Origin: CAZSGN01 sp964606415
GTDB lineage: Bacteria; Bacteroidota; Bacteroidia; Bacteroidales; JBBRXJ01
Assembly: GCA_964606415.1 (NCBI GenBank)
Contig: CAZSGN010000025.1
Span: 1-16,904 of the forward strand
Direction: 5' to 3'
Length of the DNA: 16,904 nucleotides
Shown here: positions 5,190-12,785 of the stretch, in pieces
Layout of the letters: every line of letters begins with the position of its first letter
How positions within the stretch are numbered: position 1 is the first letter of the stretch
The notes under the pieces: generated by a model
Told to the model about the DNA's origin: nothing
Seen by the model: only the letters and a program-made list of their open reading frames with translations
Database searches by the model: none
Translations under genes and position numbers: made by a program

Positions 5190-8100
5190 TTATTTGTTTT
5201 TTGCTGGTAATTTTTCTGCTGCTTCTTTTTTCTTATTCAGTAGTGGAATAGGAATACTGCTTACTTTACTGGTTAATGTTTCAAAATAATCGAGTAATCT
5301 TTTGAGTCCGCGGAAATAGAGAATTAGGTATAAGATAATGGCAATAATCCATATCACCACGATATTGACCCAGAAAGTATCCACGTAATGGCCGAAAATA
5401 CTTTTACGTGGTGCGTAAAAGTGAGCTTTTAAGAAATAATTATGGGGGTCATGAAAAATAGGATCAATTTTCTGGAACAATCTTCCTTTGTATTCTATAA
5501 CACGCTGCATTTCGCTTGAGTTGGTGACGAAATCAGCCAGTTTTTCGTTATAATGTTTTCTTTTTAAAGTTAGAAATTCTTTTTGCCCATAAGGGGTGTC
5601 CTGCATTTCTGATACTTTTTTGTCTTTACGCTTATCATTTCTGTTGTATAAGAGGATATAGTATCTGTTGAGGGTGTTAAAATAAGTATCGAGGGCGTTT
5701 AAAACTTTTTCGTTGATTTTGTCCGGATAAATCTGACCAATATATTCGAAGGGAACAATTTTTCCAGTGAGGCTTAATTCTTGCTCTAGTTCGTTGCGGA
5801 TAAGCGTTAAATCTTGTTCGATCTGCTCCTGTTGGTTAGCTTTGTTTTTGTTTCTTTTATAGAAATTGATTTTGTTTTTAAGTTTGGGGATCCAGTAATT
5901 TTTTTTGAATTCTGCCCGGGACATAGCTTTTTCATAAGGGTAAAATAATTTTTCATAATCATTTTTCTTAAACTGGTATGTTGCTAATGCCTCATACGCC
6001 CATCTTGCTGTAATAATTTCTCCATAGACAGGAATTTTGCTGGGAGATGAAATGTTCGGGTTTAATTTTTCATATTTAACAATGATGCCGCTTAATATTA
6101 ATTGCGGAATAACAAGGAAAGGAATTAAGATATAAATGGTAACAACTGTCTTGAAGCTATCTGAAATAACCAGTCCCATGATATTGGATGATGCCCAGGC
6201 ACTAAAAAGGACCAGCCAGTATTGCCAATACATCCCATGAATTTCCATGATTGAATTACCAACAAGAACAAAGGTAAATGCCTGGATGGCAGATATTACA
6301 AGCAGATTGGCGACTTTAGACATTAAATAGGAATTCCAGCTTAAATTGAGGAATTGTTCACGCTTCAGGATTTTTCTGTCTTTAATGATTTCTTCAGCAC
6401 TAACTGTTAATCCTACAAAAATACCCACAATGACGGACATAAAGATGTAGACAGGGAGGTTTGAGTTTTCAAGCAGCGTGTAACCATGATCATTATTGAT
6501 ATTATGATATTTAATGATAAAGGAGAGCAGGAAGGCCAGAAAAGGTGATTCCAGGAAATTGATTATGAGATATTGTGTGTTGGTCATCTTTGCAAGCATA
6601 TCTCTTTTCATGAAGATAAGAAACTGCTTGAGCCGGTTTGGAATTTTAAATGTAATCTCGGGTAACTCTTTTTGAGGATTGATTTTTTCGTGATGTTCCT
6701 CTGAATATTCAGTATAAAATTTGTTCCACTCACGCGGGGTGATTTTTCTGGTATTTGTGAGGTTTCCATATTCATCAACTACATTGGCTTCGATGATATT
6801 AAATATTTGTTCGGGATTGACATTACCGCAAACCGGGCATTCACTTTCGCTCCAGTTGGCATGATGAACTCTTGATTTAAAATATATAATCGAATCAATG
6901 GGGTTCCCATTATAGATTAGATATCCTCCTGTATCAAGGATGATCAAACGGTCAAACATTTTGAAAATATCCGACGATGGTTGGTGGATGACCACAACGA
7001 CCAGTTTGCCTTTTAATGAAAGTTCTTTAAGTAAGTCAAGAATATTTTCTGAATCTCTGGATGATAAGCCTGATGTAGGTTCATCAAGAAATAATATTGC
7101 GGGTTCCCTGATTAATTCGAGGGCAATATTTAGTCGTTTGCGCTGGCCACCACTTATTTTTTGGTTAAGCGGGCTGCCGACAGGGATGTCTTTAATCTCC
7201 AGCAAGCCAAGATTAGCCAGGGTGTCTTCTACGGTTTCGATTACTTCTTCTTCTGTGTAATGGTCAAAGCAGAGTTTGGCATTATATAGCAGGTTTTGAA
7301 AAACAGTTAATTCTTCAATTAAAAGGTCATCCTGGGGGACATGCCCGATGAGGCCTTCAATTTCATCTGATTTCGAATGAATATTGATCCCGTTGATGAG
7401 TACTTCTCCTTTGGTTGGTGAATTACTCCCGTTCAGGGTGTTTAGCAAGGTTGATTTCCCTGAGCCACTGGCGCCCATTATGCCGATCAGGTGGCCTGAC
7501 TCCTCCTCGAAGCTTACGTCATGAAGTCCCCACCCTCCATCTTTAAACCGGTAAGAAAGGTTATTGATTTCAAAAACAATCCTGGATTTCATCCGGGATT
7601 CGTTAAAGCTTTGCACAACCTGGCTATAGTAAATGGGTTTAATTTGCCGGTTACGAATAGAGGAGCCTGGACGGAAAACGGCAACTTTATCATTATGGAG
7701 GAGCTGACTGTTCAGGTACATCTCCCGCTCGCCAATATACCTTATCAGGTACATCCCGACAGATCTCAGATTGAGCACGCGAATCTGGCCTTCCAGGTTA
7801 TCGGAATAAATATGTTTGGTTTGACTGTCTTGGTAGTTGGAATCTTGATCGATAACAAGAAGATTTTCTGATTTTGGAACTCTTTCAAAGGAAAGCATTA
7901 CAAAGTCAAGGATCTCATCAAAATTATCCTTAGAGATAAAAAATGTATCGGCAACGGTCGAGATAAATTCGTATTCTTGCTCGGTTAACTGATTTTCTCC
8001 TTTTTCGTGGCTTTTTACATATTCCAGTAGCTGAACCAGCACCACAACTTTTTGTTGTTGGGTAAGTTCTTCATTAATCTCTGTACATATTTTAAGAACC

Positions 8101-8324
8101 CTGACCGAACTCAGAGGGATGATTCTTTTTCCCTTTTCTTTTTGTTTTTCGCGGTGAAGTCTATAATAATTTTCAAATGTTTTAAGGTATTCGTTAACGA
8201 GGTCTTCATTAATTTGTTTATTCAAGAATGATTTGACAATCGTCATCTTTTCCTGAAGGTTACTTGCAGGATCCGCAATAATTGCGAATAATTGCATTAA
8301 CGCTTTTAATATCTTTTCGCTCAT
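5190..8324 (-). CDS. ABC transporter, fused ATPase and permease, ABCG-like, with TerB-like N-terminus
   Basis: This 1044-residue inner-membrane protein is a half-transporter in ABCG order. Residues 1-145 are helical and resemble a TerB/tellurite-resistance fold. Residues 150-245 form a beta-rich region that may be FHA-like. The ATPase (about 248-475) has Walker A GASGSGKST (284-292, K290), Q331, signature SGGQRKR (391-397), Walker B ILFLDEP (410-416, D414 and E415) and H447. A C-x2-C pair (C496, C499) follows. Membrane segments lie near 588-606, 624-645, 668-690, 700-720, 727-750 and 984-1004. The stretch from 755 to 980, between the last two, is highly charged and should be periplasmic if the topology is ABCG-like. 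It begins 18 bases after the small secreted-protein gene. Substrate and direction are unknown; export is usual for ABCG types. Confidence 0.88.
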   Translation of the reverse strand: MSEKILKALMQLFAIIADPASNLQEKMTIVKSFLNKQINEDLVNEYLKTFENYYRLHREKQKEKGKRIIPLSSVRVLKICTEINEELTQQQKVVVLVQLLEYVKSHEKGENQLTEQEYEFISTVADTFFISKDNFDEILDFVMLSFERVPKSENLLVIDQDSNYQDSQTKHIYSDNLEGQIRVLNLRSVGMYLIRYIGEREMYLNSQLLHNDKVAVFRPGSSIRNRQIKPIYYSQVVQSFNESRMKSRIVFEINNLSYRFKDGGWGLHDVSFEEESGHLIGIMGASGSGKSTLLNTLNGSNSPTKGEVLINGINIHSKSDEIEGLIGHVPQDDLLIEELTVFQNLLYNAKLCFDHYTEEEVIETVEDTLANLGLLEIKDIPVGSPLNQKISGGQRKRLNIALELIREPAILFLDEPTSGLSSRDSENILDLLKELSLKGKLVVVVIHQPSSDIFKMFDRLIILDTGGYLIYNGNPIDSIIYFKSRVHHANWSESECPVCGNVNPEQIFNIIEANVVDEYGNLTNTRKITPREWNKFYTEYSEEHHEKINPQKELPEITFKIPNRLKQFLIFMKRDMLAKMTNTQYLIINFLESPFLAFLLSFIIKYHNINNDHGYTLLENSNLPVYIFMSVIVGIFVGLTVSAEEIIKDRKILKREQFLNLSWNSYLMSKVANLLVISAIQAFTFVLVGNSIMEIHGMYWQYWLVLFSAWASSNIMGLVISDSFKTVVTIYILIPFLVIPQLILSGIIVKYEKLNPNISSPSKIPVYGEIITARWAYEALATYQFKKNDYEKLFYPYEKAMSRAEFKKNYWIPKLKNKINFYKRNKNKANQQEQIEQDLTLIRNELEQELSLTGKIVPFEYIGQIYPDKINEKVLNALDTYFNTLNRYYILLYNRNDKRKDKKVSEMQDTPYGQKEFLTLKRKHYNEKLADFVTNSSEMQRVIEYKGRLFQKIDPIFHDPHNYFLKAHFYAPRKSIFGHYVDTFWVNIVVIWIIAIILYLILYFRGLKRLLDYFETLTSKVSSIPIPLLNKKKEAAEKLPAKNK

Positions 8325-8342
8325 TGATTTTTAGCCTTAATG

Positions 8343-8759
8343 TTATTCTTTTTTATAACCTGTTATTAAACAAATCTTAATCTGTTTGTCTGTGGGCTCA
8401 ACCAGTTGGACTTCTACAATGCATTCAACAGATGAGGCTACTTTAAAATCCCAGTATGGAATAAAATCATGTTCACGATTGCAGAAGAGAACATGATCCT
8501 CCTTGTCGTATAAAGTGACTTCCAGGGGTGCTTTATTAACCGAGGATGCTACAGCAATCCGGTGGATGAAGTGTTCATAAAAGGTCACATGAAAACGTGC
8601 TTTTTTATCCCCTTTAATTGATAGTTGATTGTAATCTTCATTCAAAAAGAATTCCTGATCAAAAAATTGCATACATGTTTTTTGCAATGTATTTTCCTGG
8701 GCATGCGCAGAAATAAAGAGGGTCAGGAAAAATGGTATTATCAGGTATTTAAGGATCAT
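8343..8759 (-). CDS. Small secreted protein of unknown function
   Basis: I do not recognise the family of this 138-residue protein. Residues 1-20 are a clear signal peptide (hydrophobic core, then SAHA before Q). The mature part is a run of alternating beta strands with patterns such as ARFHVTFYEHFIHRIAVASS and PLEVTLYDKEDHVLFCN, suggesting a small beta-sandwich like those that follow secreted peptidases, though the fold is only inferred. The four cysteines of the mature part (about C29, C92, C112 and C129) could form two disulfides. It starts four bases after the stop of the lipoprotein gene and ends 18 bases before the ABC start, so the three are one transcription unit. A role as a periplasmic partner of the transporter is inferred from this arrangement only. 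Confidence 0.8.
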   Translation of the reverse strand: MILKYLIIPFFLTLFISAHAQENTLQKTCMQFFDQEFFLNEDYNQLSIKGDKKARFHVTFYEHFIHRIAVASSVNKAPLEVTLYDKEDHVLFCNREHDFIPYWDFKVASSVECIVEVQLVEPTDKQIKICLITGYKKE

Positions 8760-8762
8760 GTT

Positions 8763-9668
8763 TTACTGTATAATTGATTGTCTGATTTTTTTTATTTTGT
8801 TTGCTATTTTAGCAAGGTTGTAATTATTAAGGTTTAATCGTGTTTGACTGTTAATCATGGTCATTTGTAATTCGGGATAAGTTGTTGGTGGCTGATAGTG
8901 ATAATTGATATCGATGCAGTCAAATTCATAGGCCAAATCAGTGAATTGATCAATCAGATTGGCAAATTGTTCTGATTTATCATAGAAAGGGGCCATTAGG
9001 CGGATTAGTTTTTCCAGGGGGTACTTCTGTTTTGATAATTGTTCAACCTGACTTTCGGAGTGTTGTTCCAAAAGATATTGACTTAATATAAATGTGCTTT
9101 CAAGCCAGCCTCCGGCAAGCACAAGCACACCTACGGCCTCGCGATTATTTATTGCAAGATAAGAATCAATATCCTGATAGGTATTGGAAATAATTTGCAG
9201 GAGCGAATCGTTATGCCCAAGATTGGCTTCTATTTTTTCCATGGTACGTTCATTGATCGCTTCACCTAATTCAAGAGAGTTGGCTAGTTTTTCAACCACC
9301 ATGTAGTAATTTATTGCTTCCTGGAATCTGTTATAGATATTGAGATAGCCCAGATCCGTGCCATAAATACCCAGGTTTAATGCTTTTTTTAAAGTGGTAG
9401 AATAATTCGTGTAATTGTCCGGGTTATTTAGTAAGGAAGCGTCAAATTCCATGTTGTCCATGGCCATAAGCAGGGAAACTTGATGTGGGGAAGGAAGGCT
9501 GAACATGGTTGTTTCATAACGGAGGTAGACAGCCGAACTATCAATGTCTATATTGAAAAGATCAGCATCAGCCTGTTGCGGTTCCTGTGAATCCTTGCAA
9601 CTGTTACAAATGAATAAGGATGCAGTCAGAAAACACAGGGTGAAGAAGATATATTTATTCCGTCTCAT
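8763..9668 (-). CDS. Putative lipoprotein of unknown function, all-helical
   Basis: This 301-residue protein starts with a basic-hydrophobic leader and FICNSCKDS. C24 is the likely lipidated cysteine; the -3 residue is a cysteine, so the lipobox is not ideal, and C21 is another candidate. The rest is rich in helix-forming residues and has no transmembrane segment after the leader. Visible stretches include FSLPSPHQVSLLMAM (about 56-70), NLGIYGTDLGYLNIYNRFQ (about 98-116), EAVGVLVLAGGWLESTFIL (about 178-196) and a basic C-terminus (ANKIKKIRQSIIQ). A family of such proteins exists in Bacteroidota, but I know no function for it. It is the first gene of the operon with the small secreted protein and the ABC transporter, so it may be the periplasmic or outer-membrane part of that system. 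Confidence 0.8.
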   Translation of the reverse strand: MRRNKYIFFTLCFLTASLFICNSCKDSQEPQQADADLFNIDIDSSAVYLRYETTMFSLPSPHQVSLLMAMDNMEFDASLLNNPDNYTNYSTTLKKALNLGIYGTDLGYLNIYNRFQEAINYYMVVEKLANSLELGEAINERTMEKIEANLGHNDSLLQIISNTYQDIDSYLAINNREAVGVLVLAGGWLESTFILSQYLLEQHSESQVEQLSKQKYPLEKLIRLMAPFYDKSEQFANLIDQFTDLAYEFDCIDINYHYQPPTTYPELQMTMINSQTRLNLNNYNLAKIANKIKKIRQSIIQ

Positions 9669-9755
9669 ACTTGCAATTAACTAAATTTTAATGATATTCC
9701 CAAAGTTTTGCATATTCACCAGAATATAATTTGTTTAAATATCTGTATTTCAGTC

Positions 9756-9775
9756 AAATAATAATATTATTATTT
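9756..9775. repeat. Perfect 20-bp AT-only palindrome
   Basis: The arms AAATAATAAT and ATTATTATTT are exact reverse complements with no spacer. It lies 88 bases upstream of the lipoprotein start. It could be a binding site for a regulator of the ABC operon or a cruciform-prone site; base composition makes a chance origin possible. Confidence 0.9.
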
Positions 9776-9841
9776 TGCTGGTCACTCGGTAACCTAAAAA
9801 CTTTTTCATAAACGATTCATTTTTGGTTTTTCCGGTAGCCT

Positions 9842-9877
9842 CTTCATTTTTTTGTCATTCGTAACAAAAAAACGAAG
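9842..9877. repeat. 14-bp stem, 8-base loop
   Basis: The arm 9842-9855 (CTTCATTTTTTTGT) pairs with 9864-9877 (ACAAAAAAACGAAG) with one mismatch. In minus-strand RNA that mismatch becomes a G-U pair, so the minus strand would form a complete 14-bp stem. It directly precedes the inverted repeats at 9892-9947. Confidence 0.75.
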
Positions 9878-9891
9878 CAAAAAAAATACTC

Positions 9892-9947
9892 GCAAACTAT
9901 GGCATCCACACAGGGCCATAGCTACGCCCTTTCCTTCGCAAGTTTGC
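9892..9947. repeat. Adjoining inverted-repeat pairs
   Basis: GCAAACT (9892-9898) pairs with AGTTTGC (9941-9947), and CTATGGC (9897-9903) pairs with GCCATAG (9915-9921). Both are perfect 7-bp matches, and the left arms overlap by two bases. Together with the stem at 9842-9877 this looks like the structured end of a small intergenic element. Confidence 0.7.
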
Positions 9948-10111
9948 TGGCCACACCCACAGGATTTTAGTAGAAACCAATGGGATATCATTACTCAACT
10001 TATTTAACTCAATTAACGCAATCACTTAATATCCTGGTAGCTTGGTCACCCGGCATCCAACAACGTCACCTTAATAAACTACTGTTCTTTATATTAGCTT
10101 CGCTGAGCTCA

Positions 10112-10141
10112 CCCCTAAAGGGGATTCGGTTCATCCCCTTT
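10112..10141 (+). other. Competing hairpins, terminator-like on the plus strand
   Basis: CCCC TAAA GGGG (10112-10123) can form a small hairpin. The same G-run can instead pair as AAAGGGGAT (10117-10125) with ATCCCCTTT (10133-10141) around a seven-base loop, followed by one more T. The two forms exclude each other. No plus-strand gene ends nearby, so a role in termination is doubtful. Confidence 0.5.
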
Positions 10142-10227
10142 TGTCTTAGATTATTATTATCATTTTATAAGCCTTATAGTGAGGGTTTCATATGTTTATA
10201 TTTATTTTTCATAGGCCATAACCTGAA

Positions 10228-10240
10228 TCGCCAAAGGCGA
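10228..10240. repeat. Small hairpin TCGCC/GGCGA
   Basis: A perfect 5-bp GC-rich stem (10228-10232 with 10236-10240) encloses a three-base AAA loop. It stands in AT-rich surroundings inside the gene-free gap. No function can be assigned. Confidence 0.45.
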
Positions 10241-10423
10241 AAGGCATCCTGACATAAATTATTATTGCTGAACATCAATAAATCAATGAGTTGAAGATAT
10301 TAAAAAAATCCGGGAAATTGGTAATGGGGCACGTTATGTGCATTAAAAATTTTATCATGATACCATTTTTTATGTCTAAATGACTCAATTATTGGGTTTG
10401 ATCTGATTAATTTAGTGTCCGTC

Positions 10424-10542
10424 CATAATGTCCACTAACTTCGTTATGCTTGTTCCAAAATTGCTCATTTACACCAGTAAACGCTGCATTTTGGGACTTC
10501 GCAGGGCTCGTTATCAACATTATGATCCAAAACTTGCGTTTA
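10424..10542. repeat. Complex inverted-repeat element with a motif repeated three times
   Basis: An outer perfect stem joins CATAATGT (10424-10431) and ACATTATG (10517-10524). Inside, GTTCCAAAATTGC (10452-10464) pairs with GCATTTTGGGAC (10486-10497) with one bulge and one wobble, and TTTAC/GTAAA closes a four-base loop. The motif CCAAAA, TTGC, TTTA occurs forward at 10455, inverted at about 10478-10494, and forward again at 10527-10542. The element starts 22 bases beyond the DUF89 stop in the direction of transcription. It could be a small non-autonomous mobile element, a remnant of one, or a terminator-like structure. Confidence 0.6.
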
Positions 10543-10564
10543 TTGACAGGCTTTAAATTTAAGT

Positions 10565-11425
10565 TTATACGTATAATTCTTGTAAAAGATTCGCTTTAAC
10601 AATAAAATCTCCTTTTTTGACACCCATTAGATTGCCAATGTATGCGCATTTAACCATCAGGAGGAAAAAGATTCGCGGGTCATTTTCATGCATAAGTCCT
10701 TCAAGATTGCCTTGTCCTTTGCTAATGATCAGATCGGCTTGCCTGTAGTGCTTCATGAATTCAGATGATGTTTCATTCAGAAGGGTTGATGGGGCATTGC
10801 TCCCGTTACTTATAAGCGTGGTGATTTTGTCAAGGCCTATGTCTTTTGCTTCTTTGAGAGTTGCGTCATTTAAAACAGGGTAACCGCGGACAGCAAATAC
10901 AACATTATCTAACCCCAGCCATTCGATCAATAATTTATCTGCAACAATTTCACCAGTGTTGTCTCCAAGCCATAATATTTTGTTTGATGATCTTATTTTG
11001 TTAAACAATGTAAATGAATCATCAATAGAAAAATCATTAGCAAGAACATGATCGATGGTTTCTAAGATGTTAAATTGGTGGCCGGGGCCGAAATCGATTA
11101 TATTTCCGGCAATAGCAATTTTTAAGGCTGTTAACTCCGGATGTTTTGATTGCTCGATCCTTTTCTTTAAAGCGTTATAAAGTGACATCATCTCTGTATT
11201 TGATGCTATTTTTTCTTGTTCATAGGCATCCGGAATGGTGGCATAAGGTTTTAATAATTCGTGGATATCCCTTGAAACCATCGGGGCTATAACATGGTCA
11301 TCCAGGTTGTCCATGTAATGAATAAATTCTTTTGTTAATTGATTTCTGTCCTTTTCTTTTACACCGAGTTTCTGCATAAGATTATCGAGTGTCCTGAATT
11401 GGCACATAACACATTGGTAATTCAT
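10565..11425 (-). CDS. DUF89/ARMT1-like protein, probable metal-dependent phosphatase
   Basis: This 286-residue cytoplasmic protein belongs to the DUF89 family, whose studied members are metal-dependent phosphatases thought to remove damaged or surplus phosphometabolites. Visible motifs are an N-terminal CVMC pair (C5, C8), GNIIDFG (107-113), GDNTGEIVADKLL (154-166) with the acidic and amide metal ligands typical of the family, RGYPVLNDAT (180-189), and ISKGQGNLEG (234-243). The length fits the stand-alone prokaryotic type. The gene is divergent from argG with 118 bases between the start codons, and nothing follows it on its strand for 896 bases. The substrate is unknown; a link to arginine metabolism is not supported beyond position. 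Confidence 0.85.
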   Translation of the reverse strand: MNYQCVMCQFRTLDNLMQKLGVKEKDRNQLTKEFIHYMDNLDDHVIAPMVSRDIHELLKPYATIPDAYEQEKIASNTEMMSLYNALKKRIEQSKHPELTALKIAIAGNIIDFGPGHQFNILETIDHVLANDFSIDDSFTLFNKIRSSNKILWLGDNTGEIVADKLLIEWLGLDNVVFAVRGYPVLNDATLKEAKDIGLDKITTLISNGSNAPSTLLNETSSEFMKHYRQADLIISKGQGNLEGLMHENDPRIFFLLMVKCAYIGNLMGVKKGDFIVKANLLQELYV

Positions 11426-11503
11426 AAAAACCTGTTTTCTGGTAATTCTCTAAATAAACCTCTTTTCCACTGTAAAATTAGCTTAAAAAGTTTTATTTTT
11501 AAT

Positions 11504-11511
11504 TAGTTTTG
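11504..11511 (+). promoter_or_regulatory. Putative -7 box of the argG-argH-proB operon
   Basis: The bases read TAGTTTTG, an exact TAnnTTTG match, 32 bases before the argG ATG. The short A/T-rich leader shows no attenuator-like hairpin. No ARG-box type operator was recognised. Confidence 0.55.
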
Positions 11512-11543
11512 TCTTCGGTTTAGAAATTCAAAATATATTTTTC

Positions 11544-12779
11544 ATGGAAAAAGTAGTATTGGCGTATAGTGGAGGATTGGATACCTCTGTTATTTTAAAA
11601 TGGTTGATCGATAAAGGGTATGAGGTTATTGCTTACATTGCTGATGTGGGCCAGGAAGATGATTTTGAAGAAGCAAAATCAAAAGCACTTGAGATAGGGG
11701 CGAGCAAGGTTTATGTAGAAGATCTAAGGGAAGAAATGATACGGGATTATCTTTTTCCAGCTATCAAGGCCAATGCCGTTTATGAAAATCGATATCTTCT
11801 TGGAACAGCTATTGCCAGACCGATTATTGCTAAAAGGCATATTGAGATTGCTGAAAAAGAAAAAGCTACTTATGTCTCTCATGGGGCTACAGGGAAAGGG
11901 AATGACCAGGTCCGGTTTGAGCTGGCGTTTTATTCGTTGAATCCTAATATTAAAGTATTGGCACCATGGAAAACCCAGGAATTCCTGGATCAGTTTAAAG
12001 GCCGCACTGATATGTTGAATTATGCTGAGGAGAAAAATATTCCGGTTAAACAATCGCTTAAAAAACCTTATAGTGAAGATGATAATATGGTGCATATCAG
12101 CCATGAAGCCGGGGTTCTTGAGGATCCGGCTTATAAAGCGGATGCTTCTATGTTGACGAAAATGAAGATGCCACAGGATGCCCCGGATCAGGAAACTCAT
12201 TTATCTATTCATTTTAAAGACGGGATTCCGGTGAAGGTCGTAAATAATGATGACCAAAGTTCTTGCACAGGTGTTCTTGAGATGATGGATTATTTAAATA
12301 AAGTGGGAGGAGAAAATGGGGTCGGACTTGTTGATATGGTCGAGAATCGGTATGTAGGCATTAAATCAAGAGGTGTTTACGAAACGCCCGGCGCAACCAT
12401 TCTATATCTGGCTCATTCGGATATTGAAGGTGTAGCGATGGATCGCGAGGTTATGAAATTACGTAATATGATGTCTCCTTTTTTCGCGGAGATTGTTTAT
12501 AATGGTTATTGGTTTAGCCCCGAAATGGATTTTATCATGGCCGCGATTGATAAAAGCCAGGAATACATTGATGGTGTTGTAAATCTGACGCTTTATAAAG
12601 GGAATATCTTAATTGATGGACGTGAATCCCCTTCTTCGCTTTATGACCAGGATCTCTCCAGTATGGACATCGAAGGGGGATTTGATCAGAAAGACAGCGA
12701 TGGCTTTATTAAGATCAATGCCATTCGATTGATGGCTCATCGACAAATTGTTCAAAAATTGAAAAAAAGGCATAAATAA
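11544..12779 (+). CDS. argG: Argininosuccinate synthase
   Basis: ArgG joins citrulline and aspartate using ATP to give argininosuccinate, the penultimate step of arginine synthesis. The protein is 411 residues, the usual length. It has the N-type ATP pyrophosphatase loop AYSGGLDTS (residues 7-15), ENRYLLGTAIARPIIAK (81-97), and GATGKGNDQVRFE (114-126), which binds citrulline and aspartate. The C-terminal tetramerisation part is complete. The ATG at 11544 directly precedes the loop as expected. argH starts six bases after the stop, so the two successive enzymes are translated from one message. Confidence 0.98.
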   Translation: MEKVVLAYSGGLDTSVILKWLIDKGYEVIAYIADVGQEDDFEEAKSKALEIGASKVYVEDLREEMIRDYLFPAIKANAVYENRYLLGTAIARPIIAKRHIEIAEKEKATYVSHGATGKGNDQVRFELAFYSLNPNIKVLAPWKTQEFLDQFKGRTDMLNYAEEKNIPVKQSLKKPYSEDDNMVHISHEAGVLEDPAYKADASMLTKMKMPQDAPDQETHLSIHFKDGIPVKVVNNDDQSSCTGVLEMMDYLNKVGGENGVGLVDMVENRYVGIKSRGVYETPGATILYLAHSDIEGVAMDREVMKLRNMMSPFFAEIVYNGYWFSPEMDFIMAAIDKSQEYIDGVVNLTLYKGNILIDGRESPSSLYDQDLSSMDIEGGFDQKDSDGFIKINAIRLMAHRQIVQKLKKRHK

Positions 12780-12785
12780 ATATTC

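Larger units (their letters stand above)
9669..10564. other. 896-bp gap without a credible gene, rich in hairpins
   Basis: The gap lies between the stop of the DUF89 gene and the start of the lipoprotein gene, both on the minus strand. The longest open frames (61 and 90 codons) lack a start context and any family pattern. They coincide with inverted repeats, so I do not call them genes. Structures listed separately are a 20-bp palindrome (9756-9775), stems at 9842-9877 and 9892-9947, competing CCCC/GGGG hairpins at 10112-10141, a small TCGCC/GGCGA hairpin (10228-10240), and a complex element at 10424-10542. The stretch 10260-10420 shows nothing recognisable. No tRNA or small-RNA family was recognised. 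Confidence 0.7.

Noticed and set aside
9806..9991. 61-codon open frame on the minus strand, cysteine-rich, starting MISHWF
   Set aside because: It coincides with the inverted repeats at 9842-9947, has no family pattern or promoter, and is best explained as chance coding of a repeat.
9980..10252. 90-codon open frame on the plus strand
   Set aside because: Hydrophobic but without family features; it spans the CCCC/GGGG hairpins and has no visible ribosome site.
11724..12200. 158-codon open frame opposite argG
   Set aside because: A shadow of the highly conserved argG reading frame; its composition is typical of antisense translation.
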